Source: Tillus elongatus (Eukaryota > Arthropoda > Insecta > Coleoptera > Cleridae). Taken from it: 64,000 bases of DNA. Positions 51,444-63,078 of this stretch are shown piece after piece (position 1 is the first letter of the stretch; the number at the start of each line of letters is the position of its first letter). Location: the NCBI GenBank assembly GCA_964006375.1, contig OZ023270.1, positions 69,727,082 to 69,791,081 of the forward strand. The letters run 5' to 3'. The notes under the pieces were generated by a model that made no database searches, was not told the origin of the DNA, and was given only the letters and a program-made list of their open reading frames with translations. A program made the position numbers and the translations under genes.

Positions 51444-52450
51444 CTTTTATTTATTGTATTTATTGTCCTGCTTTAATTGAACATTATAAGCGTCAACTTT
51501 ATATTATGACGGTCGGAGCCTAGCAAGGTTAACAAAATTTAAGTGGGTGGTTTTGTATGCTACACAAAGAAGAAACGGCAAATTAAAGGTAACACGAAAG
51601 AAATAATGGGTCCTATTATAGGCGTCCAAAAGCGGCAATGAAATTTAAAGGGAACTGCTTGAGACAGAAGATTAGCCTTAGGATGACAAGGCGACATCGC
51701 CTTGAGACTGTGGTAATGGTACCGCTATGTTATATAAAATTTCGAAGCAGAATATGTGATTGCGCAACTGATTGATATTTCGTACACGTTTTGCCAGTGT
51801 CGGGATATACAGCCAATTTGTAAAACCAATAACCCGATAGTCTACTAATAGAGAGATGATATTATGTTATAGAAGGGATGCCATGTTACCTTACACACGA
51901 TGCGGAGATATGAGTCACTAATATATTGGGCCTGATTAACAATAATAACCTGAGGGGTTAATCCATAGAACACCTGTCAGTAATTATCCGGTGATAATTA
52001 ACCTGGCCAGACCTTACTTGTTGATTTTGGCGATGCACCTACATCACCAACTTCGCGTATTTAGTTATCTATAACCGCTCCTCCCTAAGATAATATCATC
52101 GGCCATAATTACACTGCCAATTAGGCACCAACTAGCACTTACTCTGTTATAATTGACCTTTATATAAGGTAGATGTGGATTTTAGAATGCAATAGTCAGC
52201 GAATTGTAACTTATGGTTAACATTTTGATATATCTTATGTGGAAAAGTTTATCGAAGGTCACTAAAAGTATTCCTCATTAAGTTAAAAGTGAGCCTAAGC
52301 TTTCTACAGGGTGAACCAACGATTTAATAAAGTATGCCGTTAATAGATAATTTTTTTAAATAAAATGGATACAGGGTACGTAAATGGGATTATGCACAAC
52401 GGTTTGATTAGATTTGACGTTCCGCGATGTTAAGTGATTAATAAAAAAGT
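51444..52450. other. Unassigned sequence
   Basis: Includes a short perfect hairpin (CAAGGCGA/TCGCCTTG near 51689-51706) and a TATATAAGG word near 52162. A solo LTR cannot be excluded, but no TG...CA pair with a duplication was found. Confidence 0.35.
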
Positions 52451-52888
52451 TCGGGACGCAGCAAGTGCGTTATGGTAGTGAATTTTTATTAAATGCTTCA
52501 AACTTGGATAACTCAATTTTCAATAAACTTAGAAAGTTGATTTTTGGTATGTAGTAAGGTCTTTTCTAAGGCAACATATCCACTAAGTGTCATTAAAATA
52601 ACTTTGTAATTTTCTGAGAAAAAAATGTATTCTAAAGAAAATTAAAAATATGAAAAACTCAATTTTCTATAAACTTAGAAAGCTTAATGTTAGTATGTAG
52701 TAAGGTTTTTATTAAAGGAACATATCCACCAAATTTAAGTAAAATAGCTTTGTACTTTTTGTAGAAATTTTTTTTTTCTAAAGAAACCTCAAAATTTTCT
52801 CGGAAAACCTTGTCAGATTTTCCTGGCTAACGAACTCATCCAAGCCAATAATAAAAGAAAGGCACTTGACGAGTTTCATAGAAATCGG

Positions 52889-52971
<83 letters not shown>

Positions 52972-53101
52972 ATAAAAATTAAAACTGAGCCTGGATATGG
53001 GTTCTAGGGGTCCTAAATCTGGCCCTTTTAAACAAATTTTTGCAAAGCCTCATCAACGATACCTCTCTATTAGTGAATTTTTTTAAATAAAAATTCACTA
53101 A
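52451..53101 (+). mobile_element. TA-core element, full-length short version (best reference copy)
   Basis: 651 bp: head TCGGGACGCAGCAAGTGCG at 52451 with TAGTGAATTTTTATT inside it; two tandem body segments; pre-TA block TTTTCCTGGCTAACGAACTC; TA 52894-52964; post-TA GAGCCTGGATATGGGTTCTA; hairpin TTAGTGAATTTTTTTAAA/TAAAAATTCACTAA ending at 53101. Confidence 0.93.
52894..52964. repeat. (TA)n microsatellite
   Basis: Core of the element at 52451-53101. Confidence 0.97.
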
Positions 53102-53334
53102 TACGCATATTTTGGTATGAAATTTATTTGTTTTGTGAGGCTGGTGTTTATAAGAGGCCCGCACCTTGCATTTTTTTAAATGGCAACCTAGGTTTTATTT
53201 GATATCATTTGGCGCAGGTATTTGATACCAAAATACAATACGGTAAACCTTAAGAGTTTTTATCCTATTACACCAGAAATTATAAAATTAAACCAATACT
53301 TTACATACCTGGAACCAATTTTAAAAATTCAGTT

Positions 53335-53378
53335 GGGTTAGGTTAGGTTAGGGTAGGTTAGGTTAGGTTAGGTTAGGT
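53335..53378. repeat. (TTAGG)n tract = CCTAA tail of the LINE
   Basis: About eight TTAGG-type units, one shortened. On the LINE sense strand it follows CACATTCAAA, exactly as at 38345. Confidence 0.95.
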
Positions 53379-54540
53379 TTGAATGTGAGTGGGCCATACC
53401 GGTCCCTCTACCGCGACCATAAGGTCTATTGTGGCTCACGCCTAATGGTCTATATTTCGCCCAACAAAGCAAGCCTCCTGCAGAGGTCGATAATCTTTGT
53501 GGGCAAAAGTTGATCCAGATGTTCCGGATCCAGCTTTGTCTTGCCAAAGAGCAGGTATCTAGTCCTGTCCGCTGCCGTACAGGAACACAGTACGTGCTCT
53601 GCTGTCTCGTCACTCTCCATACACAGCCGGCACTCAGTTTCCTGACCGACTCCAATTCGGTACATGTAATGACGCAAGCGGCAGTGTCCTGTATACAGGC
53701 CGACTAGAGTACGCAGTTGTCTGTTTAGCTATAGAAGTTTTTTAGCCCCTGACTGAGACAGGTCATTTATGAAGGCCTTAGAGTGGGCTAATCCTGGCAG
53801 ATTCTGCCATTGCTGGATTGTCATTATATCTGTCCAGGTCTTTAAGGTGCGTTTTGCTGTGCATGATGTTATTCCCAGCACCGGTTCTGGTCAGATAAAG
53901 TCCCTCTGCGCACCACTCCTGGCAAGCGCGTCGGCCGCAAAATTGCCATCGTGGTCCGAGGGAGCCGGTATCCAGACCAGACACACCTCATTACATCTGG
54001 CCAGTTCGTAGAGGACAGATTTACAACTCCATACCGTTTTTGAATTGCAACGGTAAGAACCAAGAGCCTTTATTGCAGCTTGGCTATCTGTATATATCTT
54101 TATCGATTTGTGTGTGCGCTGGTTTTCTAGATTTTCCCTTGCACACATCTCGATGGCATACACTTCTGCCTGGTGTATGGTTGCGTACTTGCCGAGGCTA
54201 GTTGATAGTCTAGCATCGGTGTTGCCTCCATATGCGCCGCCGGCTCCTACTCCCATATTGGTTTTGGAGCCATCAGCATACCAGTAGAGATCGGCTCTAA
54301 ATAGGGTCGTTTGATTCCGTTCCCTGCCCTCCCTTTCCGGCAGGACGGTCTTGAAAGACAGATCTCTACTGATCTTTGTAGGCATCAAGTCTGAGACTAT
54401 TCCCGGAATCCCATGACCCTCAATGTCATCGAGGAGTCCGAACCCTCCCAGACTGTTTTCCTTCGGCGTGCTGTCGACCGTTTGTTTTAATATATACGTT
54501 GTCCACCTCGACACCCTCTCCAGTCATACGTGAAGAGGTA
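53379..54540 (-). pseudogene. RNase H-type LINE ORF2 C-terminus (same family as 37611-38369)
   Basis: The frame 54514-53891 (207 codons) is open: a linker, then RNase H with WYADGSKTNMGVGAGGAYGG (first Asp), HQAEVYAIEMCAREN (Glu), IYTDSQAAIKALGS (Asp) and DHDGNFAADALARS (last Asp). A TGA at 53888-53890 interrupts it. It resumes with PEPVLGITSCTAK, a K/D-rich linker, and 53677-53450 with ETECRLCMESDETAEHVLCS (CX2CX8HX4C) and TKIIDLCRRLALLGEI. RNase H of I/R1/LOA-type LINEs degrades the RNA strand during integration. A 5'-truncated copy with few disablements, hence fairly young. The copies at 37.6 and 53.4 kb are in opposite orientation. Confidence 0.92.
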
Positions 54541-54745
54541 GAATATTAAGCAACTAACTAACAATTAGGTAAATTGTTAGCCCTGACCCATTTCTACCCT
54601 AATATAGGGCAAAGTATGTACGGCTAGATGCATCCTCATACTGCTTGGTTCCGCAACTAGGTGGCGGCATGTCCACCGCTCACTTAGTGTTGAAAGGCTG
54701 GCTACTATAGCCGTATTGCTTTATAGGTGTATTTTCGCTGCAATT

Positions 54746-54787
54746 AGTATGCCGTACTGAAGAGCTCTAATGAGAGCGAAACCGGTC
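54746..54787 (+). ncRNA. Hammerhead ribozyme 5' part, broken at the cleavage point
   Basis: GCCGTA (54751-54756), CTGAAGA, stem II GCTCT/AGAGC, GAAA, CCGG and TC ending at 54787. The next bases (AGTAGACC) do not provide the stem-I 3' strand; the sequence turns into an inverted ribozyme fragment. Confidence 0.85.
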
Positions 54788-54866
54788 AGTAGACCGGTTT
54801 CGCTCTCATTAGAACCGTAGACCGGTTTCGCTCTCATTATAGGTGTATTTTCGCTGCAATTAGTAT

Positions 54867-54910
54867 GCCGTACTGAAGAGCTCTAATGAGAGCGAAACCG
54901 GTCTACTGAC
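54867..54910 (+). ncRNA. Hammerhead ribozyme, stem I partly lost
   Basis: Core complete from GCCGTA (54867-54872) to GGTC (54903). After the cleavage point only TAC matches the stem-I strand before the sequence inverts. Confidence 0.8.
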
Positions 54911-54929
54911 CGGTTTCGCTCTCATTAGA

Positions 54930-54972
54930 ACCGTAGACCGGTTTCGCTCTCATTAGAGCTCTTCAGTACGGC
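54930..54972 (-). ncRNA. Hammerhead ribozyme, complete core, minus strand
   Basis: On the minus strand: GCCGTA (54972-54967), CTGAAGA (54966-54960), stem II GCTCT with AATG loop and AGAGC, GAAA (54945-54942), minimal stem III CC/GG, T, C (54936) and the stem-I strand TACGGT (54935-54930). All conserved core bases are present. Confidence 0.88.
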
Positions 54973-55405
54973 ATACTAATTGCAGCGAAAATACACCTAC
55001 AAAGCAATACGGCTATAGTAGCCAGAACTATTGTTCTAATTGTTGCGAGAATGCATCTAGCCTTACATACTTTGTCCCTATATTAGGGTAGAAATGGGCC
55101 AGGGCTAACAATTTACCTAATTGTTAGTTAGTTGTATACAGTCTACGGTTCTAATTGTTGCGAGAATACATCTAGCCTTACATACTTTGTCCCTATATTA
55201 GGGTAGAAATGGGCCAGGGCTAACAATTTTCCTAAATGTTAGTTGGTTGTATACAGTCCCTATTTTTTAACACTTTGTGTTATTTGGAGCTGGCGTGACA
55301 ACATACTACTTGGTTCCACAACTAGGTGGCGACACGTCCACCACTCACTGAGTGTTGAAAGGCTGGCTACTATAGCGGTATTACTTTATAGGTGGATTTT
55401 CGCTG

Positions 55406-55466
55406 CAATTAGTATGCCGTACTGAAGAGCTCTAATGAGAGCGAAACCGGTCTACGGTTCTAATTG
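55406..55466 (+). ncRNA. Type I hammerhead self-cleaving ribozyme, complete
   Basis: Stem I: GCCGTA (55416-55421) pairs with TACGGT (55453-55458), extended after a small internal loop by CAATTAG (55406-55412) with CTAATTG (55460-55466). Core: CTGAAGA (55422-55428) and GAAA (55443-55446). Stem II: GCTCT/AGAGC with loop AATG. Stem III is only ACC/GGT with no loop, and the cleavage triplet is GTC at 55450-55452. Type I hammerheads with such a short stem III are known from PLEs and retrozymes and act best as dimers. It would process tandem transcripts into 309-nt units. Confidence 0.92.
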
Positions 55467-55485
55467 TTGCGAGAATGCATCTAGC

Positions 55486-56809
55486 CTTATATGTCCTACA
55501 TGATATAAAGTTGTGTTCCGGGGCCACCTCCATTTTTTTATATTTGGGCTTTTTAGTTTTCACTTATTGTCATTTGTTCAGCCTTTTTTAGTTAATAATT
55601 CCAGAATAATAATGTGTTTTTGGTTCCACGCCCGATAATAAGTTAAATTAGAAATAATAAGGCATAATGTTTTCTTTCAGCTCAAATTTAAAAAAATATT
55701 ACCAGGTATGGAGTCATTCTCTGATATTATGTCTTTTTTGGACTCACGATAACCCATAATTTAAATCGTAATTATCTTTAAAACGGTGAACTGTAAAAAA
55801 AAACTGAACAATGATATTATTTTCTACTGAGGCCGTAGATTTTAAAATTGGATGGTATTTTAAAAAAATCAGTGCTGTAACATTTTTTACAAACAAAATA
55901 TTTGGTTTAATTTACTATTTTTTTTAGAACTTCAACACCAATGTATATATAATGGAAAATCAGCTTGAATTTGGGTTTTAGGTGCCCAAGTTTGCTTTTA
56001 TTGTAAGAAAATTTTCAAAAATCTTAGTCGTGAACCTGTCAATAGAAAATGTTATTTCAGAAAACTAGCTAATACAAAGGAGTTGTTTACAGCCATCAGT
56101 AAAAATTGTTGAACATATTAGTACAAAGCGCAATTTCATTGCATGATATTTTGGTATGTTCTCTCACTTTAACAACACTTTGCAAATTATATCAATCAGC
56201 AGAACAATTTTATCCATAAATTTATCACCATAGTTGCACACACACACATTTTGCCCCATTCCAGGTAACAAGTTTCACTTTGCCATAATATGTGATGGGA
56301 TATAGAAATGGCAAAACTTCGGTCATAAACACGCAAACGACAACCGTAGATAGCACAGAATTAGTTTTAATAATTTCGTTCGTCACTTTGATCTATTTTG
56401 ATAGGGCGGTATATAGGCTGTGGAATAGTTCTTGTAGGGATGAGTTATGTTTCACTAATTATCTGAGAATTGTATCGTGGCAATATTACCAAAGTTCATC
56501 CCCCAATTATGGCTAATTTACGACTGCGGACTGACACCCAACTATTTTATTCAGTCAATTTATAACTAGTAAATATCGGCGGGCACGAATATCTATGAAT
56601 GTTGAATTGGCGAAGGCAAATCGTGGGTACCATGACCATTTTGCAAGCCTGTAATAAATAATTTATTTGTTACACATTTTTCTTATTTGCTTGGTTAGCT
56701 TTTTTTTTGTTTCACATTTCAAATTCAGAAGGCAACCTGATACTACATTAAGCCTCGTGCAATTTTGTATTAAACTATAGGTAAAATAATTGAATTGTTT
56801 ATGTATTTT
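55486..56809. other. Unassigned AT-rich sequence
   Basis: No recognised element. The 74-codon frame at 56292-56516 has no motif. Confidence 0.4.
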
Positions 56810-56916
56810 TGTGAATTTTTATTTTAAAAAATCAGTAATAGGGAGGTATCGATGGTGAGACTTTGCAGTTTTTTTTAAATAGAACCCATATCCGGGGTCA
56901 GTTTCGATTTTTATAT

Positions 56917-56996
<80 letters not shown>

Positions 56997-57275
56997 AACC
57001 GATAACACAAAAAATAATTAACCGATTCGGATGAAACTCGGCAGGTGACTTTCTTTTATTAATAGCTTGGATGACTTCGTTAGCCCTGAAAATCGAACAA
57101 GGTTTTCTGGGTAAATTTTGAGTTTTCGTTCAAAAAAAAAATTTTTTTCCGAAAATTACAAAGATATTTCGATGAAATTTGCTGTACATATTTCTTTGGT
57201 AAAGACCTAACTATGTGCCAAAATTCAGCTTTCTAGGTTTACAGAAAATTGAGGTATTTAAATTTGAAACATTTA
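56810..57275 (-). mobile_element. TA-core element, head missing
   Basis: Hairpin GTGAATTTTTATTTTAAAAA, post-TA block (CCATATCCGGGGTCAGTTTC), TA 56927-56994 and body to TTGAGGTATTTAAATTTGAA. Confidence 0.83.
56927..56994. repeat. (TA)n microsatellite
   Basis: Core of the element at 56810-57275. Confidence 0.97.
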
Positions 57276-57589
57276 TTTTTAATATCACCGCGTTTCATTG
57301 ACGATGGCAAACCTGGCTTATATGAGATCTAGTATGTTGTTGCCCGGTAACGGAACATTTGATATTATTGCGCTGGTCTGTTACACGCTGTAAGCTGTAA
57401 CTGACATTTATCGTATGGTATTATATTGTTTATATGTTTATCTGTTGGAGTTGACAAATTAAGTGCAAATTGTTCGTTTATTAATGTTAGTGGGTGGACT
57501 AAACAGTGTTTGTTATGTTTTATCAACACATATAAAGGATGGAAGTTATACAAAAAGGCTGATATGCAACAGGTTAGTTATATTCTCTT
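57276..57589. other. Unassigned sequence
   Basis: Nothing recognised; slightly less AT-rich. Confidence 0.4.
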
Positions 57590-58293
57590 TGATGCTTTGG
57601 CGGTAGTTTTAGTTAGGTTTATGGTTTAACGATCCATAATTTTTAGCTAATTTTAGTACAAACAATTCGTTAATTTAGAATTTTAAAAAAGTTACTTCAA
57701 ATGAGCGCAAACTAGGCCGCCTGAAATCCATATCCGGGTTTACATTCAGTTTTTATCTGTTTACATATATACAAGGTGACGCATTTCTACGGTAAAGCTC
57801 AATATAATAATTATTATACAAGAGACGAGAAAAAATTGTATAAGTTAATTATAAGGTGTCTTGAGCTGCATCTTATAACATTATTTTGGCAATCACCGGC
57901 TGGCCCATAAGTCGTTGGTGATCCCTGCAATTTTTTTTCGAACTGCCTTATTTTATTGCATTTTTTATCAAAATATGTTTGTAAGAAAACAAATTAAGAC
58001 GCAGTAAGTGCGTTTTGGTAGCAAATTTTCATTAAATGCTTCAAATTTCAATAACTCAATTTGCTATTAGCCTAAGGTTTGTTGGCTAGGAAACGAACAT
58101 TTAAAGTTGATTGTCGGAAAATTTTTGTACATTTTCAAACAATAAGATATTTTGATAAAATATGGCACATTGTTTCTACTACATAGGTTATATAAGTAAC
58201 CAAATTGATGACGGCTTGCATTAAAAAGACATATTTGATATTCAAAGCATTTTTATAAAAATTTACTGCCATAACGCACTTGCTGCGTCCAGA
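57590..58293 (-). mobile_element. TA-core element, long version, rearranged
   Basis: TTTATGGTTTAACGATCCAT, then a post-TA block (TCCATATCCGGGTTTACATT) leading straight into a CAAGGTGACGCATTTCTACG module without a TA tract, then an internal head (58000) and the head complement CACTTGCTGCGTCCAGA at 58293. Confidence 0.78.
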
Positions 58294-58849
58294 CTTTTTT
58301 TAAGTTCCTGATGTTAACTTGATAATGGAAATGAAGAAAAGTCAGCATCCGCATCGTTACACAGTGCAATATTATACTTAATTTAAAAAACTTCGCCAAG
58401 GAAATATGCTGTATGGGAAATTTTTATTTGGGGCCCTCTAGATAGCGCAATTTGTACCAATTTGTTGTTTGCCTGTTATTAATTTTTTTAAGAAAAACTT
58501 ATATGGTTTAGTGACCGTTCTACGTTTACACAGCATCTTCCACGTACAGACAGTAAGGCAAGCAGGGAGCTGTTTATGAAAAATGTACAAGTATGAATAA
58601 AGTTTGAATTTGAACAGTTCAATTATTATAATAAGCCTGAGGGTAATAGGGGCTAATGATATCTTATTCTCTTTTCGAAAATGCCGAGGCCTTAGGATTT
58701 ATTGCAAAAATTAACAATAAAAAATGAAATTTAACCACGCCAAAAAAAACTAATCACGTTTCATTCTTGATAATAAAACCAAAACAAAAAACATATTAAT
58801 CTTAATGTAGGATATGTTCAAAATTCATGCGTTGAATGTCTTGTCAGCA
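58294..58849. other. Unassigned AT-rich sequence
   Basis: Nothing recognised. Confidence 0.4.
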
Positions 58850-60330
58850 TCGTAGTCGTAAATAAAAATGTCTTCTAACGTTAATCAACATCTGACCGAC
58901 CTAATCGCAACCGTTATTCTTCTTCTTAAGTCTGCTAATCTTGGGGCTTAGTTCTGTATACCATACTTTTCACACATCTCCATAAAAATAAGTCTAATAG
59001 CGGAAGATCAGGTGATCGTGCAGGCCATTCCAACGATCCTCGCTTCCTATTCAATGTTTTCGAATTATTAGGCGAGGTACCGACATTGATTTGGTACTGT
59101 GCTGATGCTCCATTCTGCTGAAACGATATCACGTTCTCTGGAATTTTGGGTTTCCTCGATCAGGATATAGGCTTTCCAAAGGTGGCACGACATTATTTTG
59201 AAGCAGTGCTTAATAATTATCTCTATTAAATTTGCCGTTCATGTAAAAGGGACCAGTGACATGGTTTAAAACTATCTATATTGCGTATGTTCTTTTCTCA
59301 TCCAGTGTGGATTTTTTTAGACAACTGGCGAGAACTTTAATGATTATAGCATGACATAAAGTCTAAAACGGCACTCGTCAGAAAACAAAACAGATTTCAG
59401 TTTGATAATATTGTTATCTAACATTTCTATCATTTGTTTACAAAACACGTTTTTATATAAAAATTGCCATTAAGAACTCCTGAGTTTGTACTAGTTGCAA
59501 AGGATGCATTTTCTTTTCTTTTAATGTTCGAATAATCGATGAACGCCTAACATCCAATGTTTTGGATGCTTGTTGACTCCAGGTATGTGGGTTTTCTTCG
59601 AACTCGAGCATTATATCCAATTTAGTATCATTACTCAGTGAGCTAGACACATTTTTGTATCTGCGTGACATGTCCAAGCTTGTCAAATTGCTTTTCTATT
59701 TCACTAATCGTGGGATATAGACGGCGAATTGGAAAGTCTTTCTTAAAATGGGCTAGCAACTTCGGTCTGTGATCGTGTTAGATCTCCGTAACCAATCATC
59801 TGCAGAATTGTTGTTTCATGCATTGTGGTTAAATAAACCATGTTTGTAAACTGTATTTAACAACTGGCAATCACTGTCCCGCAGCTAAAGTCGAACAGCA
59901 AGTTGTTAAGTTACCAACTATGATGAATGTGGACACACTTTTTATACCTTCCTGCTAATTGATACCGTCCAAGAAAGTCATTGAAATTGTTGTTGCTCGC
60001 TCGTATTATAAAGAATGAGACGCGATTAGTTATTAATTTTTTATTGTGTCGCAGAGAAGTTTGTCAAATAGATTAATACATTTTTTTTACTGTTAATTTA
60101 TGCAATAATTTTTTAAACCATATGATTTTTGAATAGATAATAAAGAAATGTTTTAAGCCCTTACCTGCTTTTTAGAAATTTAGAGGTTGCAAATGTCACT
60201 CGAAAAGGGTTCAATGTATAGCTGAAGTTTTCACTTTTAATGTAAACTTGATGTTTTGCGGCATTTTCTTATAAATATTCGCAATAATTAAGATACTGAA
60301 TTTATTCCACACTATATATTAAATATTGAA
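58850..60330 (-). mobile_element. Tc1/mariner-like element remnant (family 3), without the hAT insert
   Basis: Colinear with 28825-31310, lacking the TA expansion and the hAT-like element. It serves as the reference for the state before both events. Confidence 0.78.
58935..59686 (-). pseudogene. Tc1/mariner transposase remnant (family 3)
   Basis: The frame 59686-59453 gives RRYKNVSSSLSNDTKLDIML and ENPHTWSQQASKTLDVRRSS, an N-terminal HTH pair. The frame 59132-58935 gives SFQQNGASAQYQ (the second catalytic Asp is Asn), then GSLEWPARSPDLPLLDLFLW (third Asp) and VYRTKPQD. The block between, including the first catalytic Asp, is decayed. DDE-type transposase, inactive. Confidence 0.8.
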
Positions 60331-60912
60331 ATGGAAATATCAAGTCCGTATCCTGTTATTTAATCAATTGGTACATGCTTTTCTCGTTCTCGTTTTTCTG
60401 TGTATACATACCATAAGTGACGGTCTTTGATCTATACCGCCGACCGATGCAGTGCGGTTTATTAACACACGCTGAAAATAATCAAAAACATTTAAAAATC
60501 CTTAATTGGAGTTCACAGAAATTGCAAAGAGACTGCAGAACTGTGTGGCTGCCGTTTGCTGTATTAAGAGTATTCAATTGGGTTATTTGTCATAACGATG
60601 CCGATTTTCGATAAAAGTGCATTACCCCTACACAGAAACACACATGGAATAACAAGCTACATGTGGTATTCTGGTTCAACATTTATTATTTGATGATCGC
60701 GTGTAAAGGAGTTTGTCTCTTTGACATGCAGGAATTGAGAGTTCAATTATACGAAATTAATAAACAAGTATTGCTGATGTCTGATATAAATATCATATGT
60801 TTTTTGATGGAATTTGAAATATTACACTAACGAACTAACAGACGTAGAGAATATTTATCTGGCTTCACAAATGTTTGCTTTTTTTCTGTTTGGCGACACC
60901 AGACAAGAAAAC
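60331..60912. other. Unassigned AT-rich sequence
   Basis: A 65-codon frame (60417-60614) has no motif. Confidence 0.4.
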
Positions 60913-62002
60913 TCTGGGCGCAGCAAGTGCGTTATGGAAGTGAATTTTCATAAAAAAAAATTTAATTACAAATATATCGCTCTAATGCGAGCAGGCATCA
61001 ATTTGGTTACCGTTATAACCTATATAGTAGGAACAAAGGACCATATTTTATCAAAATAATTATTTGAAAATGTACAAAAATTTTCCGAAAATAAACTTTA
61101 AATGTTTCTGAGAAAACTGTTCTCCTAGCCAATGAACCTTATTTTAATAGCAAATTGAGTTATTGATATTTGAAACATTTAATGAAAATTCGCAACCAAA
61201 ATACCCTTGCTGCGTTCATACAAAAATTTTCCGAAAATAAAGTTAAATGTTGGTTTTCTAACCAACAAAACTTACGTTAATAGCAAATTGAATTATTGAA
61301 ATTTGAAGGATTTAATGAAAATTTCCTACCAAAACGCACTTACTGCGTCCAGATTTTTTTCTTACAAACATGCATCATATTTCGATAAAAAATGCTAAAA
61401 TGCAGTAACGAATTTGTTCTACGAAAATTAGCTAAAAATTATAGAGCGTTAAACCATAAACTTCACTAAACCTACAGCGAAAGCATCAACTTTACTAAAC
61501 CGACAGCCAAAGCATCAGAGAAAGGGTCTATTTCAAATGAATTTTCTGCAAACATTTTAGTAAAATGAAGGGCAATCACGGTTCAATTTGAAACTTAAGG
61601 GTTCGCAGAACACTCTTCTTGCAAAATGTTCTTTTCACAATCCGTATTTCGTTCATGTTCTTTGCCTAAACATTGCCAATTTTGACGTTTTAAATTGCGA
61701 GTTTGACGTTTCGAGGAAAATTCCAAAATTTATTTCTTTAGCTGCCTGTAACTTTTTTGTCCTTAAACTTAGAGACCTAAATTAATGGTTCACTCTTTAT
61801 AATACAAATACGCGTACCAAATTTGGTTGTCCTCACTTTGTTATTTTCGGAAATATGAATATTTTTAGAAAGTAAACACAACATTTTCCGAGAAAACCTG
61901 GTCTGATTTTCCTGGCTAACCAACTTATTCAAGCCATTTGCAAAAGGAAGGTACTCGCCAAATTTGATCAAGATCGGTCTATTATTTTTTGAGTTTTCGG
62001 TA

Positions 62003-62074
<72 letters not shown>

Positions 62075-62117
62075 ACGGATCTCCCCATTAGTGAATGTTT
62101 TTAAGAAAATTCACTAA
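60913..62117 (+). mobile_element. TA-core element, full-length long version (reference copy)
   Basis: 1205 bp. Head TCTGGGCGCAGCAAGTGCG, a minus-oriented internal head pair (near 61210 and 61350, GCACTTACTGCGTCCAGA), TTATAGAGCGTTAAACCATA, TTTGACGTTTTAAATTGCGA, pre-TA block TTTTCCTGGCTAACCAACTT, TA 62006-62070, hairpin TTAGTGAATGTTTTT/AAGAAAATTCACTAA. Confidence 0.9.
62006..62070. repeat. (TA)n microsatellite
   Basis: Core of the element at 60913-62117. Confidence 0.97.
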
Positions 62118-62807
62118 AAAATAAAATTTTAATCACCAACGACTTATGGACCACCTCTATTTGTAAAGATATTTTTTTAAGATGTAGCTCAAGACACCCT
62201 ATAATTCATGTAAACATTTTTTTTCGTATCTTGCATAATGACGGATATACTGAGTTTTAAAGATTTTTTATGAAAATTCGACAAAAATGATATACCATTA
62301 ACCGATAAACTCTACAGCTAACACTACTGCCAAAGCATCAGAGAAAGGATCTATTTGAAATGATTTTTTGCGAATATTTTAGTAAAATGAAGGACAATGA
62401 CGATTGAAACTAAGTTCAGGCTTTGTAAAATATTTTTCTTGAGACATTTTCCTTCCATAGCTCATATTAGTTTCAGGTTTATTGCCTAAATATTACCAAT
62501 TTTGACGTTTTAAATCGCGACTTTGACGTTTTGAGGAAAACCCAAATTTATTTTTCTTTAAATGCCTGTAACTTTTTTGTGCTTTAATCTACAGAGCTAA
62601 ATTTTGGTAGATAACTTATCTAAAATGATATAAACCCGCGAACCAAATTTGGTTGCCGTTACTTTGTTAATTCCGGAGATATACAAAATTTTCCAGGAAA
62701 ACCTCGGCGGAATTTCCTGCCTAACGAACTTGTCCAAGACACTTGGACAAATGAAATGAAGGTACTCATCAAGTTTTATCAAAATTGGTCCATTATTTTT
62801 TTAGTTA

Positions 62808-62829
62808 TAAGTGTGACACACACACACAC

Positions 62830-62917
<88 letters not shown>

Positions 62918-62938
62918 GTGTGTGTGTGTGTCACACTT
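62808..62938. repeat. Inverted repeat around (TA)n, left-flank type
   Basis: TTATAAGTGTGACACACACA on the left is mirrored by TGTGTGTGTCACACTTATAA on the right; arms of about 32 bp around TA 62834-62911. Confidence 0.93.
62834..62911. repeat. (TA)n microsatellite
   Basis: Loop of the first inverted repeat. Confidence 0.97.
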
Positions 62939-62941
62939 ATA

Positions 62942-63004
62942 ATAAATTTCTTCAAATTAGCGCTATTTAGAAGCCCTGGAATCCAAATCGGATGTCGGTT
63001 TCAA

Positions 63005-63078
<74 letters not shown>

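Larger units (their letters stand above)
54541..55485. mobile_element. Retrozyme-like repeat cluster with hammerhead ribozymes, tandem and inverted
   Basis: An inverted partial unit (54541-54640) is followed by direct and inverted pieces. A full direct unit runs between the GTC/TACGG junctions at 55143/55144 and 55452/55453, 309 bp. Unit order: stem-I 3' strand, GAATGCATCTAGCCTTACAT, GGGCCAGGGCTAACAATTT, CACTTTGTGTTATTTGGAGC, GGTTCCGCAACTAGGTGGCG, GTTGAAAGGCTGGCTACTAT, ribozyme. There is no ORF. The size, tandem layout and type I hammerhead match small metazoan retrozyme-like elements; that identification is inference. Confidence 0.8.

Noticed and set aside
51840..52210. Solo LTR with a TATA box
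   Set aside because: A TATATAAGG word is present, but I could not find matching TG...CA ends with a target-site duplication.
53335..53378. Interstitial telomere or chromosome-fusion scar
   Set aside because: The TTAGG units sit exactly at the 3' end of a LINE, and the same family at 38369 has them inside its target-site duplications.
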